In this document: one piece after another, positions 9,323 through 17,747 of the stretch
How positions within the stretch are numbered: the stretch's first letter is position 1
Layout of the letters: each line of letters starts with the position of its first letter
Source of the DNA: Salinimicrobium sp963739625
GTDB taxonomy: Bacteria > Bacteroidota > Bacteroidia > Flavobacteriales > Flavobacteriaceae
NCBI GenBank assembly: GCA_963739625.1
Contig: CAVUAU010000011.1
Coordinates: forward strand, 62,001 to 126,000
Length of the DNA: 64,000 nt
Reading direction: 5' to 3'
The notes under the pieces: model-generated
Seen by the model: only the letters and a program-made list of their open reading frames with translations
The model's database searches: none
Told to the model about the DNA's origin: nothing
Position numbers and translations under genes: made by a program

Positions 9323-10016
9323 ATGACCAAAAAGATCACCATCGCCATCGACGGATTCTCCTCTACCGGAAAAAGTACCGTAGCCAAACAACTTGCAAAG
9401 GAATTAGGCTATGTGTACGTGGACACCGGCGCGATGTACCGGGCGGTGACGCTTTATGCGCTTCGGAAGAAATTATGTTTCGGGAAGGCAATTTTGATCG
9501 TGCTGCTATTGTGCAGGAGTTGTCATTGATCAAACTGAAGTTCATCTTCAATCCTGAAGTTGGTTTTGGAGAGATGTACCTGAATGACGAAAATGTGGAG
9601 AAGGAAATTCGGCAAATGGAAGTTTCCCAACACGTAAGCAAAGTAGCAGCCATTCCTGAAGTCCGTGAGATGTTGGTGGCACAGCAGCAGGAGATGGGGA
9701 AGGAAAAAGGAATTGTAATGGATGGCCGCGACATTGGGACCGTTGTTTTTCCCGATGCCGAATTAAAGATCTTTATGACCGCCTCTGCCGAAGAGCGCGC
9801 TCAAAGAAGGTTCAAAGAACTTTCAGAAAGGGGAGAAGAGGTGACCTATAAAGAAGTGCTCCAAAATGTGCAGGAACGGGACCATCTGGACACCACCCGT
9901 GAAGATTCCCCGCTTGTAAAAGCCGATGACGCCAAAGAAATAGACAATTCCCACTTACCTTATCAGGGCAATTCGAGAAGATTCTGGAGCTTTACAATGA
10001 GGCAATAAACAATTAG
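9323..10016 (+). CDS. cmk: Cytidylate kinase, broken by two single-base frameshifts in this sequence
   Basis: The enzyme phosphorylates CMP and dCMP. The N-terminus has the P-loop DGFSSTGKST and the DTGAMYRAVTLYALR motif; the second frame continues with REGNFD, the MDGRDIGTVVFPDA motif and ERDHLDTTREDSPL. Frame 1 leaves the family consensus near 9480 (TTTCGGGAAG, one base missing) and the C-terminus leaves it near 9955 (CACTTACCTTATC, one base missing, hiding SHLTLSGQFEKIL). The span is 694 nt; adding two bases gives 696, i.e. 231 residues ending at the TAG 10014-10016. cmk is normally essential and next to rpsA as here, so sequence error is the likelier cause. Confidence 0.85.
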
Positions 10017-10430
10017 CAATTAACAGGGATTGTCAGACTGAGCCTGCCTACCGGCAGGTAGGCCCGACCGAAGGGAGGAATAGTCGAAGTCCTTATTAAA
10101 TCCCAAGCTCCAAATTTTAAGCTCCAAATTCCGAACTCCAAATTCTAATTTTCTATAATGTCAGGTCGAGCGAAGTCGAGACCTTCCTTTAAAGAGACCC
10201 CTCGACTCCGCTCGGGGAGACAATTACTGGCGACTGAAGCAATCTCACTGTTTTTTCAGAAGCACCAAATTCCAAGCACCAAATTCCAATTTTTCTAGAA
10301 TGTCAGGTCGAGCGAAGTCGAGACCTCAGGAATAGAAATGACGTTCAACAGGAAATTTTGAATCTTGAACCCGGAACCCGGAACCTGCAACCTCCAATAG
10401 GCTGAAAACCAAAAAATTGATAATTGTTTA
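10017..10430. repeat. Repeat-rich spacer between cmk and rpsA
   Basis: No gene is seen. The spacer holds: a palindrome CCTGCCTACCGGCAGGTAGG near 10045; two copies of TGTCAGGTCGAGCGAAGTCG followed by AGACCT (about 10159-10185 and 10301-10326), with a related inverted CTCGACTCCGCTCGG at 10202; and tandem runs of short units such as CAAGCTCCAAATT and CACCAAATTCCAAG (10100-10148, 10262-10294). These look like short non-coding dispersed repeats of the sort common between flavobacterial genes. Confidence 0.7.
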
Positions 10431-10437
10431 TTGACAA

Positions 10438-10468
10438 TTGTTAATTGTAATAAATAGTTGTATTTTTG
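10438..10468 (+). promoter_or_regulatory. Bacteroidota-type promoter for rpsA
   Basis: TTG at 10438-10440, then 20 nt, then TATTTTTG at 10461-10468, matching the TAnnTTTG -7 element. Transcription would start near 10475, giving a leader of about 115 nt before rpsA. Confidence 0.7.
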
Positions 10469-10589
10469 CACTCCTTTTAGCAATACCCGGAAGAGTAAAA
10501 GGGTTGAAAATCAATATTATAAACACTTCTGTGTTCTTTTATTGCAGAATTTCTTCCGAAGAATACAGGATACAAATTAATTATCAGCA

Positions 10590-12425
10590 ATGGCTGAAGA
10601 AAACAAAAACGAAGAAGTTCAGGAAGTAGCTGGGATGGATACTGCCTCTCAACCTGAGACTGTTGAACAACAGCAAAACCCTGAGCAATTCTTAAAGGAA
10701 TTCAACTGGCACAACTACGAAGAGGGAATTGATCCTATCGACGATCAAAAGCTGGAAGAATTTGAGAAACTTGTAGCAGAGAATTTCGTTGACACTTTAG
10801 ATGACGAGGTTACTACAGGAAAAGTGATCAACATTACAGATCGTGACGCGATCATCGACATCAACGCGAAGAGTGAAGGTGTTATTTCTCTAAACGAGTT
10901 CCGTTACAACCCGGATCTTAAAGTAGGAGATGAGGTAGAGGTGTTGATCGATGTTCGTGAAGATGCTACAGGTCAGTTGATCCTTTCTCACCGTAAGGCT
11001 CGTGTGATCATGGCTTGGGACCGAGTGAACAAAGCTCATGACGAAGGTCTTATCGTGAATGGATACGTGAAATGCCGCACAAAAGGTGGTATGATCGTAG
11101 ATGTATTTGGTATTGAAGCTTTCCTTCCTGGTTCACAGATCGATGTGAAACCAATCAGGGATTACGATGCATACGTAGGTAAAACAATGGAATTCAAAGT
11201 GGTTAAGATCAACCACGAATTCAAAAACGTTGTAGTATCTCACAAAGCGCTTATCGAAGCAGATATCGAAGAGCAGAAAAAAGAGATCATTGGGCAGCTT
11301 GAAAAAGGTCAGGTACTTGAAGGTACTGTTAAGAACATCACTTCTTACGGTGTATTCGTTGACCTTGGAGGTGTTGATGGACTTATCCACATCACAGATC
11401 TTAGCTGGTCTAGAATCAACCATCCAAATGAGATCGTTGAGCTTGATCAAAAACTGAACGTTGTTATCCTTGACTTTGATGAGGCTAAAACAAGAATCCA
11501 GTTAGGTCTTAAGCAGCTTAGCAAACACCCATGGGAAGCTCTTGACGAGAACCTTAAAGTTGGTGACAAAGTAAAAGGTAAAGTAGTTGTGATCGCAGAT
11601 TACGGTGCGTTTATCGAAGTTGCTGAAGGTGTTGAAGGTCTTATCCACGTTTCTGAAATGTCATGGAGTACTCACCTGCGCTCAGCTCAGGACTTCGTGA
11701 ATGTTGGAGATGAGGTTGAAGCACAGATCCTTACTTTAGATCGTGAAGACAGAAAAATGTCTCTTGGTATCAAGCAATTGACTCCAGACCCATGGACTGA
11801 CATCACTTCTAAGTACCCTGTAGGTTCAAGACACACCGGTATCGTTCGTAACTTCACTAACTTCGGAGTGTTCGTAGAACTTGAAGAAGGAATCGACGGA
11901 TTGATCTACATTTCTGACCTTTCATGGACTAAGAAGATCAAGCATCCATCAGAATTTACTAACGTAGGTGACAAACTTGACGTTGTAGTTCTTGAGCTTG
12001 ATGTTGAAGGTCGTAAATTGAGCTTAGGTCACAAGCAAACAGAAGCTAATCCTTGGGATAAATACGAAACTGAATTCGCTGTAGGAACTACTCACACAGC
12101 TGCAATTACAGAGATCGTAGACAAAGGAGCTACTATTGACTTTAATGAAGATATCACTGCCTTCGTACCGCAACGTCACATGGAAAAAGAAGACGGAAGC
12201 AAATTGAAGCAGGGAGAAACTGCAGAATTCCAGATCATTGAATTCAACAAAGAATTCAAGAGAGTGGTAGCGTCTCACACCGCTATTCACAAGGAAGAAG
12301 AGCAACAAATTGTAAAGCAGGCTCAGAAAAAAGCCGCTCAGCAGCAAGCTCAAAACAACACCACTATGGGTGATGTGAACGCAGAACTTCAAGCGTTGAA
12401 AGACAAAATGGAAGGGAAGAAATAA
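10590..12425 (+). CDS. rpsA: 30S ribosomal protein S1
   Basis: A 611-residue protein that binds mRNA on the 30S subunit and helps initiation. After an acidic N-terminus (to about residue 60) there are six S1/OB-fold repeats; central ones show the classic GVFVDLGGVDGLIHITDLSW and related motifs. The C-terminus is Gln/Lys-rich. Codon use is visibly biased to a few preferred codons, as expected for a highly expressed gene. It has its own promoter, a roughly 115-nt leader and a strong terminator, and follows cmk as in many bacteria. Confidence 0.97.
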   Translation: MAEENKNEEVQEVAGMDTASQPETVEQQQNPEQFLKEFNWHNYEEGIDPIDDQKLEEFEKLVAENFVDTLDDEVTTGKVINITDRDAIIDINAKSEGVISLNEFRYNPDLKVGDEVEVLIDVREDATGQLILSHRKARVIMAWDRVNKAHDEGLIVNGYVKCRTKGGMIVDVFGIEAFLPGSQIDVKPIRDYDAYVGKTMEFKVVKINHEFKNVVVSHKALIEADIEEQKKEIIGQLEKGQVLEGTVKNITSYGVFVDLGGVDGLIHITDLSWSRINHPNEIVELDQKLNVVILDFDEAKTRIQLGLKQLSKHPWEALDENLKVGDKVKGKVVVIADYGAFIEVAEGVEGLIHVSEMSWSTHLRSAQDFVNVGDEVEAQILTLDREDRKMSLGIKQLTPDPWTDITSKYPVGSRHTGIVRNFTNFGVFVELEEGIDGLIYISDLSWTKKIKHPSEFTNVGDKLDVVVLELDVEGRKLSLGHKQTEANPWDKYETEFAVGTTHTAAITEIVDKGATIDFNEDITAFVPQRHMEKEDGSKLKQGETAEFQIIEFNKEFKRVVASHTAIHKEEEQQIVKQAQKKAAQQQAQNNTTMGDVNAELQALKDKMEGKK

Positions 12426-12448
12426 TTCCTGAACATTTTTAAATAATA

Positions 12449-12481
12449 AAAACCTCCCTGGGCAACCAGGGAGGTTTTTTG
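12449..12481 (+). terminator. Rho-independent terminator of rpsA
   Basis: AACCTCCCTGG (12451-12461) pairs with CCAGGGAGGTT around GCAA, followed by six or more T. Confidence 0.95.
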
Positions 12482-12523
12482 TTTTTGGTAAAAATTGAAG
12501 TTAAGTTTTTGAAATTCAGAATT

Positions 12524-12541
12524 ATACCTATAAATAGGTAT
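12524..12541. promoter_or_regulatory. Perfect inverted repeat upstream of the lipoprotein gene
   Basis: ATACCTAT, two bases, ATAGGTAT: an 8-bp perfect inverted repeat 57 nt before the start codon of the next gene. It has no U-tract, so an operator is more likely than a terminator. The regulator is unknown. Confidence 0.4.
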
Positions 12542-12597
12542 TGTGATAGCTTGTTGCAACCGCTAACTTTCATCCTAAACTTAAAAAATCTTTTATT

Positions 12598-13332
12598 ATG
12601 AAATTTTACTTCCCAAGACAGCTAATTCTATTGTCATTCCTGATCTTCTTTGTAGCCTGTGACAGTGAAGACGAGCCCGAAGAGCAGCAATTGCCCAAGG
12701 TATCAACAACTACGAGTGAAACCCAGGCGGTCACCACCTTTACTTCGGTTGAAATTACAGGTGCAGTTAATGAAAATGACGATGAGATCACCTCTTATGG
12801 CGTGGTTTGGGCAACTACAGCAAATCCTACGATTGAAGACCATGTTGCGCTTCCGGGAGAGAATTCTGCGCAGGCAACGTCCAGGAGCAGGAATAACAGG
12901 CAGTCACAGTCAAATGAGTTTACCGTGAAGGTCACGAACCTTGATCCCGGTAAGATGTACTACTTCAGAACTTTTGCGACCAATGCTGCAGGAACAGCTT
13001 ATGGAGAAGAACTTTCTGTTGGCACATCCGGTTTGGCAGGGACTTCGTGGGAAATAACATATCTTCATAGTGAAGACAATTCCTGGATTGGGCATGTCGA
13101 CTTTTATGAAGACGGCACAGCTTTCTATTCTGAACCTGATTATCCCGGTATCTACGACATGTGGGGGGTATGGAGCATGGAAGGCAATGTTCTTACATAT
13201 GATATGCAGCCCGATGATGATAGCGACAGCTATATCCTCACAGGCGAACTTATTGAAAACGAAATGAGCGGCACTTACACATTTGGTGATGAGGAGAAAC
13301 CATGGGAAGGTGTATTATTAACTTCAGAATAA
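12598..13332 (+). CDS. Fibronectin-III-like lipoprotein of unknown function
   Basis: A 244-residue lipoprotein (signal ending FFVAC, Cys20) with an acidic linker and a domain containing SYGVVWATTANPTIED and NLDPGKMYYFRTFATNAAG, the pattern of Fn3-like modules frequent in Bacteroidota surface lipoproteins. The last 90 residues (from GTSWEITYLHSEDNSW) resemble a small lipocalin-like or META-like beta barrel in pattern only. It is monocistronic, between two terminators of very similar sequence. No enzyme motif is visible; a surface-exposed binding role is an inference. Confidence 0.7.
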   Translation: MKFYFPRQLILLSFLIFFVACDSEDEPEEQQLPKVSTTTSETQAVTTFTSVEITGAVNENDDEITSYGVVWATTANPTIEDHVALPGENSAQATSRSRNNRQSQSNEFTVKVTNLDPGKMYYFRTFATNAAGTAYGEELSVGTSGLAGTSWEITYLHSEDNSWIGHVDFYEDGTAFYSEPDYPGIYDMWGVWSMEGNVLTYDMQPDDDSDSYILTGELIENEMSGTYTFGDEEKPWEGVLLTSE

Positions 13333-13348
13333 AATTTCTTTAATGACA

Positions 13349-13381
13349 TGAACCTCCTTAGGCAACTAAGGAGGTTTTTTT
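13349..13381 (+). terminator. Rho-independent terminator of the Fn3-like lipoprotein gene
   Basis: AACCTCCTTAG (13351-13361) pairs with CTAAGGAGGTT around GCAA and is followed by seven or more T. It is nearly the same hairpin as the rpsA terminator. Confidence 0.95.
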
Positions 13382-13389
13382 ATGCCCTT

Positions 13390-13418
13390 TTTGGAACCTG
13401 AGTTTTGGCTTAGTTTTG
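13390..13418 (+). promoter_or_regulatory. Bacteroidota-type promoter for the NADP-dependent oxidoreductase gene
   Basis: TTTG at 13390-13393, exactly 17 nt, TAGTTTTG at 13411-13418. This is a very good match to the TTTG/TAnnTTTG pattern and leaves a leader of about 55 nt. Confidence 0.75.
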
Positions 13419-13478
13419 ACAGTTTCGGCTTTGCAATTTTTCTTCGGAAGCCGTATCTTCAGGACAAACTTCTCAAAA

Positions 13479-14474
13479 ATGTCAAAAACAGTACTCTTTA
13501 AGAACCGTCCTGCAGGAAAACCGCAGACTTCAGATTTCGAAATAACTTCCGAAGAAGATCCAACACCCGCTGAAGGGGAAATGCTTCTAAAGGCGCATTA
13601 TATTTCCGTAGACCCTTATCTCCGCGGAAGGATGCGCGATGAGAAATCTTATATTCCTCCCTTTGAACTTGATAAGCCGCTGGAGTCAAATGTGGTTGCT
13701 GAAGTATTGGAATCTGGCAACCCTAACTTCAAAAGAGGGGAATTCGTTTCGGGAATGCTACAGTGGAAGCAGCTGCAGACATCAGACGGAAAGGGAATCA
13801 ACAAGATCGACAAGAATCTTGCTCCGCCTTCTGCTTATCTTGGTGTCCTTGGCCTGACCGGCCTTACTGCTTACCTGGGACTTGAAAAGATTGGAGCTTT
13901 AAAAGAGGGAGAAACACTTGTAGTTTCGGGAGCTGCAGGAGCAGTAGGAAGTGTTGTGGGGCAGATTGGCAAGATCAAGGGCTGTAGAGTAGTGGGCATT
14001 GCAGGAAGTGATGAAAAGGTGAACCACATCCAGGAAAAATTCGGTTTTGACAAAGGCATCAACTATAACACAACAGAAAGCATGAAAAATGCCATTTCTG
14101 AAGCCTGTCCAGATGGAGTGGATGTTTATTTTGACAATGTTGGCGGCGAAATCTTAGATGCCGTATTGCAGAACATAAACAAAAACGCCCGCATCATCAA
14201 CTGTGGAGCTATTTCCCTGTATAACGAGACCGAAGTTCCCACAGGACCGCGTCCCGAAGGTATTCTTATTAAAAATACCGCTTTGATGCAAGGTTTCCTT
14301 ATCCGTGATCATGCCAAGGATTTTGGTAAAGCGCTCCAACAACTGGGCACCTGGCTACAGGAAGGCAAGTTGAAATATGACGAAACTGTCATAGAAGGTT
14401 TTGATAAACTTCCTGAAGCTTTCATTGGACTCTTCGAAGGGAAAAACACCGGGAAAATGGTGGTGAAGGTCTAA
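13479..14474 (+). CDS. NADP-dependent medium-chain oxidoreductase (CurA / prostaglandin reductase-like)
   Basis: A 331-residue zinc-free MDR-superfamily enzyme. Start at ATG 13479 (MSKTVLFKNRP), just after the promoter leader. It has the N-terminal catalytic domain with VDPYLRGRM, typical of the leukotriene B4 dehydrogenase/CurA group, and a Rossmann domain with SGAAGAVGSVVGQIGK. DVYFDNVGGE and GAISLYN are also family signatures. These enzymes reduce double bonds of enones and reactive aldehydes with NADPH, so a detoxification role is likely. Monocistronic. Confidence 0.88.
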   Translation: MSKTVLFKNRPAGKPQTSDFEITSEEDPTPAEGEMLLKAHYISVDPYLRGRMRDEKSYIPPFELDKPLESNVVAEVLESGNPNFKRGEFVSGMLQWKQLQTSDGKGINKIDKNLAPPSAYLGVLGLTGLTAYLGLEKIGALKEGETLVVSGAAGAVGSVVGQIGKIKGCRVVGIAGSDEKVNHIQEKFGFDKGINYNTTESMKNAISEACPDGVDVYFDNVGGEILDAVLQNINKNARIINCGAISLYNETEVPTGPRPEGILIKNTALMQGFLIRDHAKDFGKALQQLGTWLQEGKLKYDETVIEGFDKLPEAFIGLFEGKNTGKMVVKV

Positions 14475-14572
14475 GGTTGCAGGTTGCAAGTTTCAGGTTC
14501 CCCGTTCCACGTTCAGGAGTTGAAGTCTGAAGGTCTAAGTTCCGGGGTGGTAAGTTTCCTTTCGAAAACTAA

Positions 14573-15124
14573 TTATTCTGGATAAGATTTTCCATCCATG
14601 ATCTGCTGGAGCACTCTTTCATGCAACTCAAGATCGTGAATACTGTGCAGCACAAAAACAATTTTCTTCACATGTTGCAGTTCGGGGATTTTCATAAGGA
14701 CGGTATCAAAAGCCACCTTTGCAGCTTCCTCCATAGGATAACCAAAAACGCCGGTTGAGATTGCAGGAAAAGCGATTGAAGTAATACCATTTTCCTCCGC
14801 CAGCTTTAGGGCGTTTGAGTAGCACTCTGCCAGGAGTTCCTTTTCAGGTTGATCTCGTCCATAGACGGGGCCAAGACAGTGAATGACATATTTGTTTGGC
14901 AAGCGATGTGCACCGGTAATTACAGCCTCACCCGGCTTTATGGGAGCCAGGGGCCTGGCCTCCTTTGCCAAACCGGGACCCGCCGCCCGATTGATGGCTC
15001 CGGCTACTCCGCCACCTGTTTCCAGTTGGGCATTGGCAGCATTGACGATGGCTTCACAGTCTTCCTGTTTTGTAATATCACCTTTTCTGCACTCGAACTC
15101 TATTTCTGAAATCTTCTTTTTCAT
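14573..15124 (-). CDS. Macrodomain protein (O-acetyl-ADP-ribose deacetylase-like)
   Basis: A 183-residue single macrodomain starting at ATG 15124. ADP-ribose-binding motifs are intact: IVNAANAQLETGGGVAGAI and PAISTGVFGYPMEEA. The pattern matches the MacroD/YmdB branch, whose members remove acetyl from O-acetyl-ADP-ribose or mono-ADP-ribose from proteins. It is monocistronic and convergent with the oxidoreductase gene, divergent from the SDR gene. No linked ADP-ribosyltransferase or sirtuin is in the window, so a house-keeping role is more likely than a toxin-antitoxin one. Confidence 0.88.
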   Translation of the reverse strand: MKKKISEIEFECRKGDITKQEDCEAIVNAANAQLETGGGVAGAINRAAGPGLAKEARPLAPIKPGEAVITGAHRLPNKYVIHCLGPVYGRDQPEKELLAECYSNALKLAEENGITSIAFPAISTGVFGYPMEEAAKVAFDTVLMKIPELQHVKKIVFVLHSIHDLELHERVLQQIMDGKSYPE

Positions 15125-15233
15125 AGGGCTTTTCTTTCCTTTTAAAAATAGCAAAATCTATCGGTTTTCTGAATGATAGATGTCATTGAAAACTGCTGCT
15201 TTTTCATGTAATTTCAGTCAAAATCCAAAGAAG

Positions 15234-15974
15234 ATGAAAAATAAAGTAGTGATTGTAACCGGCGGGGCTTCAGGAATTGGCGAAGCAACTGCTTACCTGT
15301 TTGCAAAAGAAGGGGCGAGTGTAGTAATCTCTGATATTCAGAAAGAAAAAGGAGAACAGCTGGTTGAGAAAATTAAAAAAGATGGCGGAAAAGCCGCATT
15401 TTTCGAAGCCAATGTTTCTAAAGCTGAAGACAATAAAGCACTTGTGGATTTTGCCGTAAAGACCTTCGGAAAACTGGATATTGCGGTAAACAACGCGGGA
15501 ATTGGTGGGGAAGCCAACAAGATCGCAGAAATGAGCCTTGAAGGCTGGCATAAGGTTATTGATATAAATCTGCACAGTATCTTCTACGGAATGAAATATC
15601 AAATCGCCGCAATGCAGAAAAATGGAGGTGGCAGCATTGTAAACCTTTCATCGATTCTCGGAAGCGTGGGTTTTGAAGGTTCTGCAGCATATGTTGCTGC
15701 CAAACACGCTATCCTGGGAATTACCAAAACCGCAGCTCTAGAATATTCCGCGGAAAACATCAGGACCAATTGTGTAGGTCCCGGCTTTATAGAGACTCCG
15801 CTTTTAGACCAGCTGGATGAGAAGATGAAACAGCAGCTTGTAAGTTTACATCCTATAGGAAGGCTTGGGAAAAGCGAAGAGGTGGCTGAACTTATTCTTT
15901 GGTTAAGCAGTGAAAAAGCCTCTTTTGTGACAGGATCTTATTATGCTGTCGATGGAGGTTATCTTGCGAGATAA
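15234..15974 (+). CDS. Short-chain dehydrogenase/reductase (classical SDR)
   Basis: A 246-residue SDR starting at ATG 15234 (MKNKVVIVTG). Cofactor motif TGGASGIGEA, NNAG, catalytic Ser in NLSSILGS, and YxxxK as YVAAK are all present. The C-terminal YAVDGGYLA is typical. Classical SDRs use NAD(P)H on alcohols, ketones or sugars; this one is of the general glucose dehydrogenase/FabG-like kind and the substrate cannot be named. Its 5' neighbour is divergent, so it is expressed alone. Confidence 0.88.
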   Translation: MKNKVVIVTGGASGIGEATAYLFAKEGASVVISDIQKEKGEQLVEKIKKDGGKAAFFEANVSKAEDNKALVDFAVKTFGKLDIAVNNAGIGGEANKIAEMSLEGWHKVIDINLHSIFYGMKYQIAAMQKNGGGSIVNLSSILGSVGFEGSAAYVAAKHAILGITKTAALEYSAENIRTNCVGPGFIETPLLDQLDEKMKQQLVSLHPIGRLGKSEEVAELILWLSSEKASFVTGSYYAVDGGYLAR

Positions 15975-16016
15975 CTGGTGCGACGAAAAAGAATTTCAAA
16001 AAAAGTGTTAGTATTT

Positions 16017-16194
16017 GAGATTCTTCACTTCGCTCTGCTTCGTTCAGAATGACAAAACTCTGTTATTCCGACGAAGGAGGAATCTCTCTATGCAGAACAT
16101 CTAAAGCAAGTCTTTACGTGAAGAGATTCTTTACTTCACTCTGCTTCCTTCAGAATGACAAAACTCTGTCATTCCGACGAAGGCGGAAGCTCGA
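16017..16194. repeat. Two REP-like hairpin repeats (16017-16087 and 16123-16194)
   Basis: Both copies read GAGATTCTT..., CAGAATGACAAAACTCTG, ATTCCGACGAAGG. Each is an imperfect palindrome: TTCGTTCAGAATGACA in the left arm complements TGTTATTCCGACGAA in the right arm, and the ends GAGATTC/GAATCTC also pair. Copy 2 is more diverged at its right end. No coding potential is seen between the SDR gene and the terminator. Confidence 0.75.
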
Positions 16195-16205
16195 TATTGA
16201 ATACA

Positions 16206-16247
16206 AAAAAGAGCCTTTTCATCACGAAAAGGCTCTTGGACTTTTTT
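16206..16247. terminator. Bidirectional terminator between the SDR and helicase genes
   Basis: GAGCCTTTTC (16211-16220) pairs with GAAAAGGCTC (16226-16235); A and T runs lie on both sides, so it can serve both convergent genes. A second hairpin TGATCACT/AGTGATCA (16270-16289) lies next to it. Confidence 0.85.
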
Positions 16248-16301
16248 TTAACTCACTGCTAACTGCGACTGATCACTGCCAAGTGATCACTGAGCACTAA
16301 A

Positions 16302-17504
16302 CTAGCGTCTTCTTCTTTGCCTGTTATTCCGGTTTCCGGTTTTTGGCGCTGCTGCCTGTGCAGGATGCGCATCAAGGTCCATAGGAAAAGGGTGTTCATC
16401 AATAACAGGAATTCTGATCTTTGCCAGTTTCTCAATATCCTTCAGTTCCTTGCGCTCATCGGCTGCGCAAAAAGAGATGGCCATTCCTTCATTTCCGGCA
16501 CGACCTGTTCTTCCAATCCTGTGCACGTAAGTCTCAGGTACGTTGGGAAGATCGAAATTAAAAACGTGCTTTAGTTCGTCAATATCAATTCCTCTTGCCG
16601 CAATATCAGTAGCCACAAGGACATTCAAATTCCCATTTTTGAAGTTCTTAAGGGCGTTTTGCCTGGAATTCTGACTTTTATTACCGTGGATAGCCGCAGA
16701 TTTTATCTTCGCTTTGTCGAGGAACCTCGCCACCTTGTCAGCACCGTGTTTTGTACGGGTGAAGACGAGGGCAGTTGAAATTCCGTTGGTTTCCAATAAG
16801 TGCAACAGCAGTTTGCGTTTATCGGGTTTATTTGTAAAGTAGATTTGTTGCTGAATCTTATCCACAGTTGAAGATGGAGGAGTAACCTCGACTTTCGCAG
16901 GATCTTTCAGCATCATCTTAGCCAGTTCCTGAATTTCATCCGGCATGGTAGCCGAAAAGAAAAGCGTCTGTCTCTTTGAAGGAAGAACTTTAATGACCTT
17001 TTTGACGTCATGGATAAAGCCCATGTCGAGCATTCTGTCTGCTTCATCGAGCACAAAGATCTCGAGTTGTTTAAGGTTGATAAAACCCTGGTTCATCAAG
17101 TCCAACAATCTTCCCGGAGTGGCGACTAAAATATCTACACCTCGTTTCAACTTGGAGACCTGGTTCACCTGTGAAACTCCGCCAAAAATAACCGTATGGG
17201 AAAGTTTAGTGTACTTACCGTAAGCGGCGAGACTTTCATCGATCTGGATCGCCAGTTCCCTGGTGGGAGTAAGAATGAGGGCTTTAATTCCTCTTTTTGA
17301 GTTATTTTTTTCGTCAAGGATCTGCAAAAGCGGAATTCCAAAAGCCGCTGTTTTACCGGTTCCTGTCTGTGCTACTCCTAACAGGTCTTTTCCCTGTAAA
17401 ACCAGAGGAATAGCTTGTTTTTGAATTGGAGTAGGAGTGGTGTAGCCCTGAGTTTCTAAAGCCTTCAGGATTGGCTGTGTTAATTCTAAATTTTTAAAAG
17501 ACAT
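16302..17504 (-). CDS. DEAD-box ATP-dependent RNA helicase (RhlE-like)
   Basis: A 400-residue helicase with all core motifs: Q motif (TPIQKQAIPL), Walker A AQTGTGKTAA, PTRELAIQ, VLDEADRMLDMGF, FFSATMP, and the C-terminal HRIGRTGR. A short basic tail (NRNNRQRRRR) replaces longer RNA-binding domains. It unwinds short RNA duplexes and is usually tied to ribosome assembly or cold adaptation. A TATCTTTG -7 element on the minus strand at 17617-17624 would give a leader of about 110 nt, in line with cold-shock-type regulation, though that is inference. Confidence 0.93.
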   Translation of the reverse strand: MSFKNLELTQPILKALETQGYTTPTPIQKQAIPLVLQGKDLLGVAQTGTGKTAAFGIPLLQILDEKNNSKRGIKALILTPTRELAIQIDESLAAYGKYTKLSHTVIFGGVSQVNQVSKLKRGVDILVATPGRLLDLMNQGFINLKQLEIFVLDEADRMLDMGFIHDVKKVIKVLPSKRQTLFFSATMPDEIQELAKMMLKDPAKVEVTPPSSTVDKIQQQIYFTNKPDKRKLLLHLLETNGISTALVFTRTKHGADKVARFLDKAKIKSAAIHGNKSQNSRQNALKNFKNGNLNVLVATDIAARGIDIDELKHVFNFDLPNVPETYVHRIGRTGRAGNEGMAISFCAADERKELKDIEKLAKIRIPVIDEHPFPMDLDAHPAQAAAPKTGNRNNRQRRRR

Positions 17505-17747
17505 TCAGTATATATAGGTGAAATGCTGGAAAAGACGTTGCATTTTCTGAAACAGCGTGTGTTTTATCATTCTAAACCGGCTTACAACCTGCCGTGTTTT
17601 TGTGTAAAGAAGAGGACAAAGATAAGCTTTTTATCTTCGGGAATTACAATGGTCAAAAACCGGGCCGTAGAGATCGGTCGTGGGTAAGGAAGGATTAGTT
17701 TCTGATACCCGGAAAAGCTTCAGGAAGGATAACAAAAATCCGAGCCC
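17505..17747. other. Intergenic region with helicase leader
   Basis: No gene seen. The minus-strand TATCTTTG at 17617-17624 is a candidate -7 element for the helicase. No clear -33 TTTG is at the right distance. Confidence 0.4.

Noticed and set aside
14573..15124. Macrodomain gene as part of a toxin-antitoxin or phage-defence system
   Set aside because: There is no ADP-ribosyltransferase, sirtuin or small partner gene nearby.
16017..16194. Insertion-sequence remnant
   Set aside because: No transposase remnant or target duplication is visible; a REP-like element fits better.
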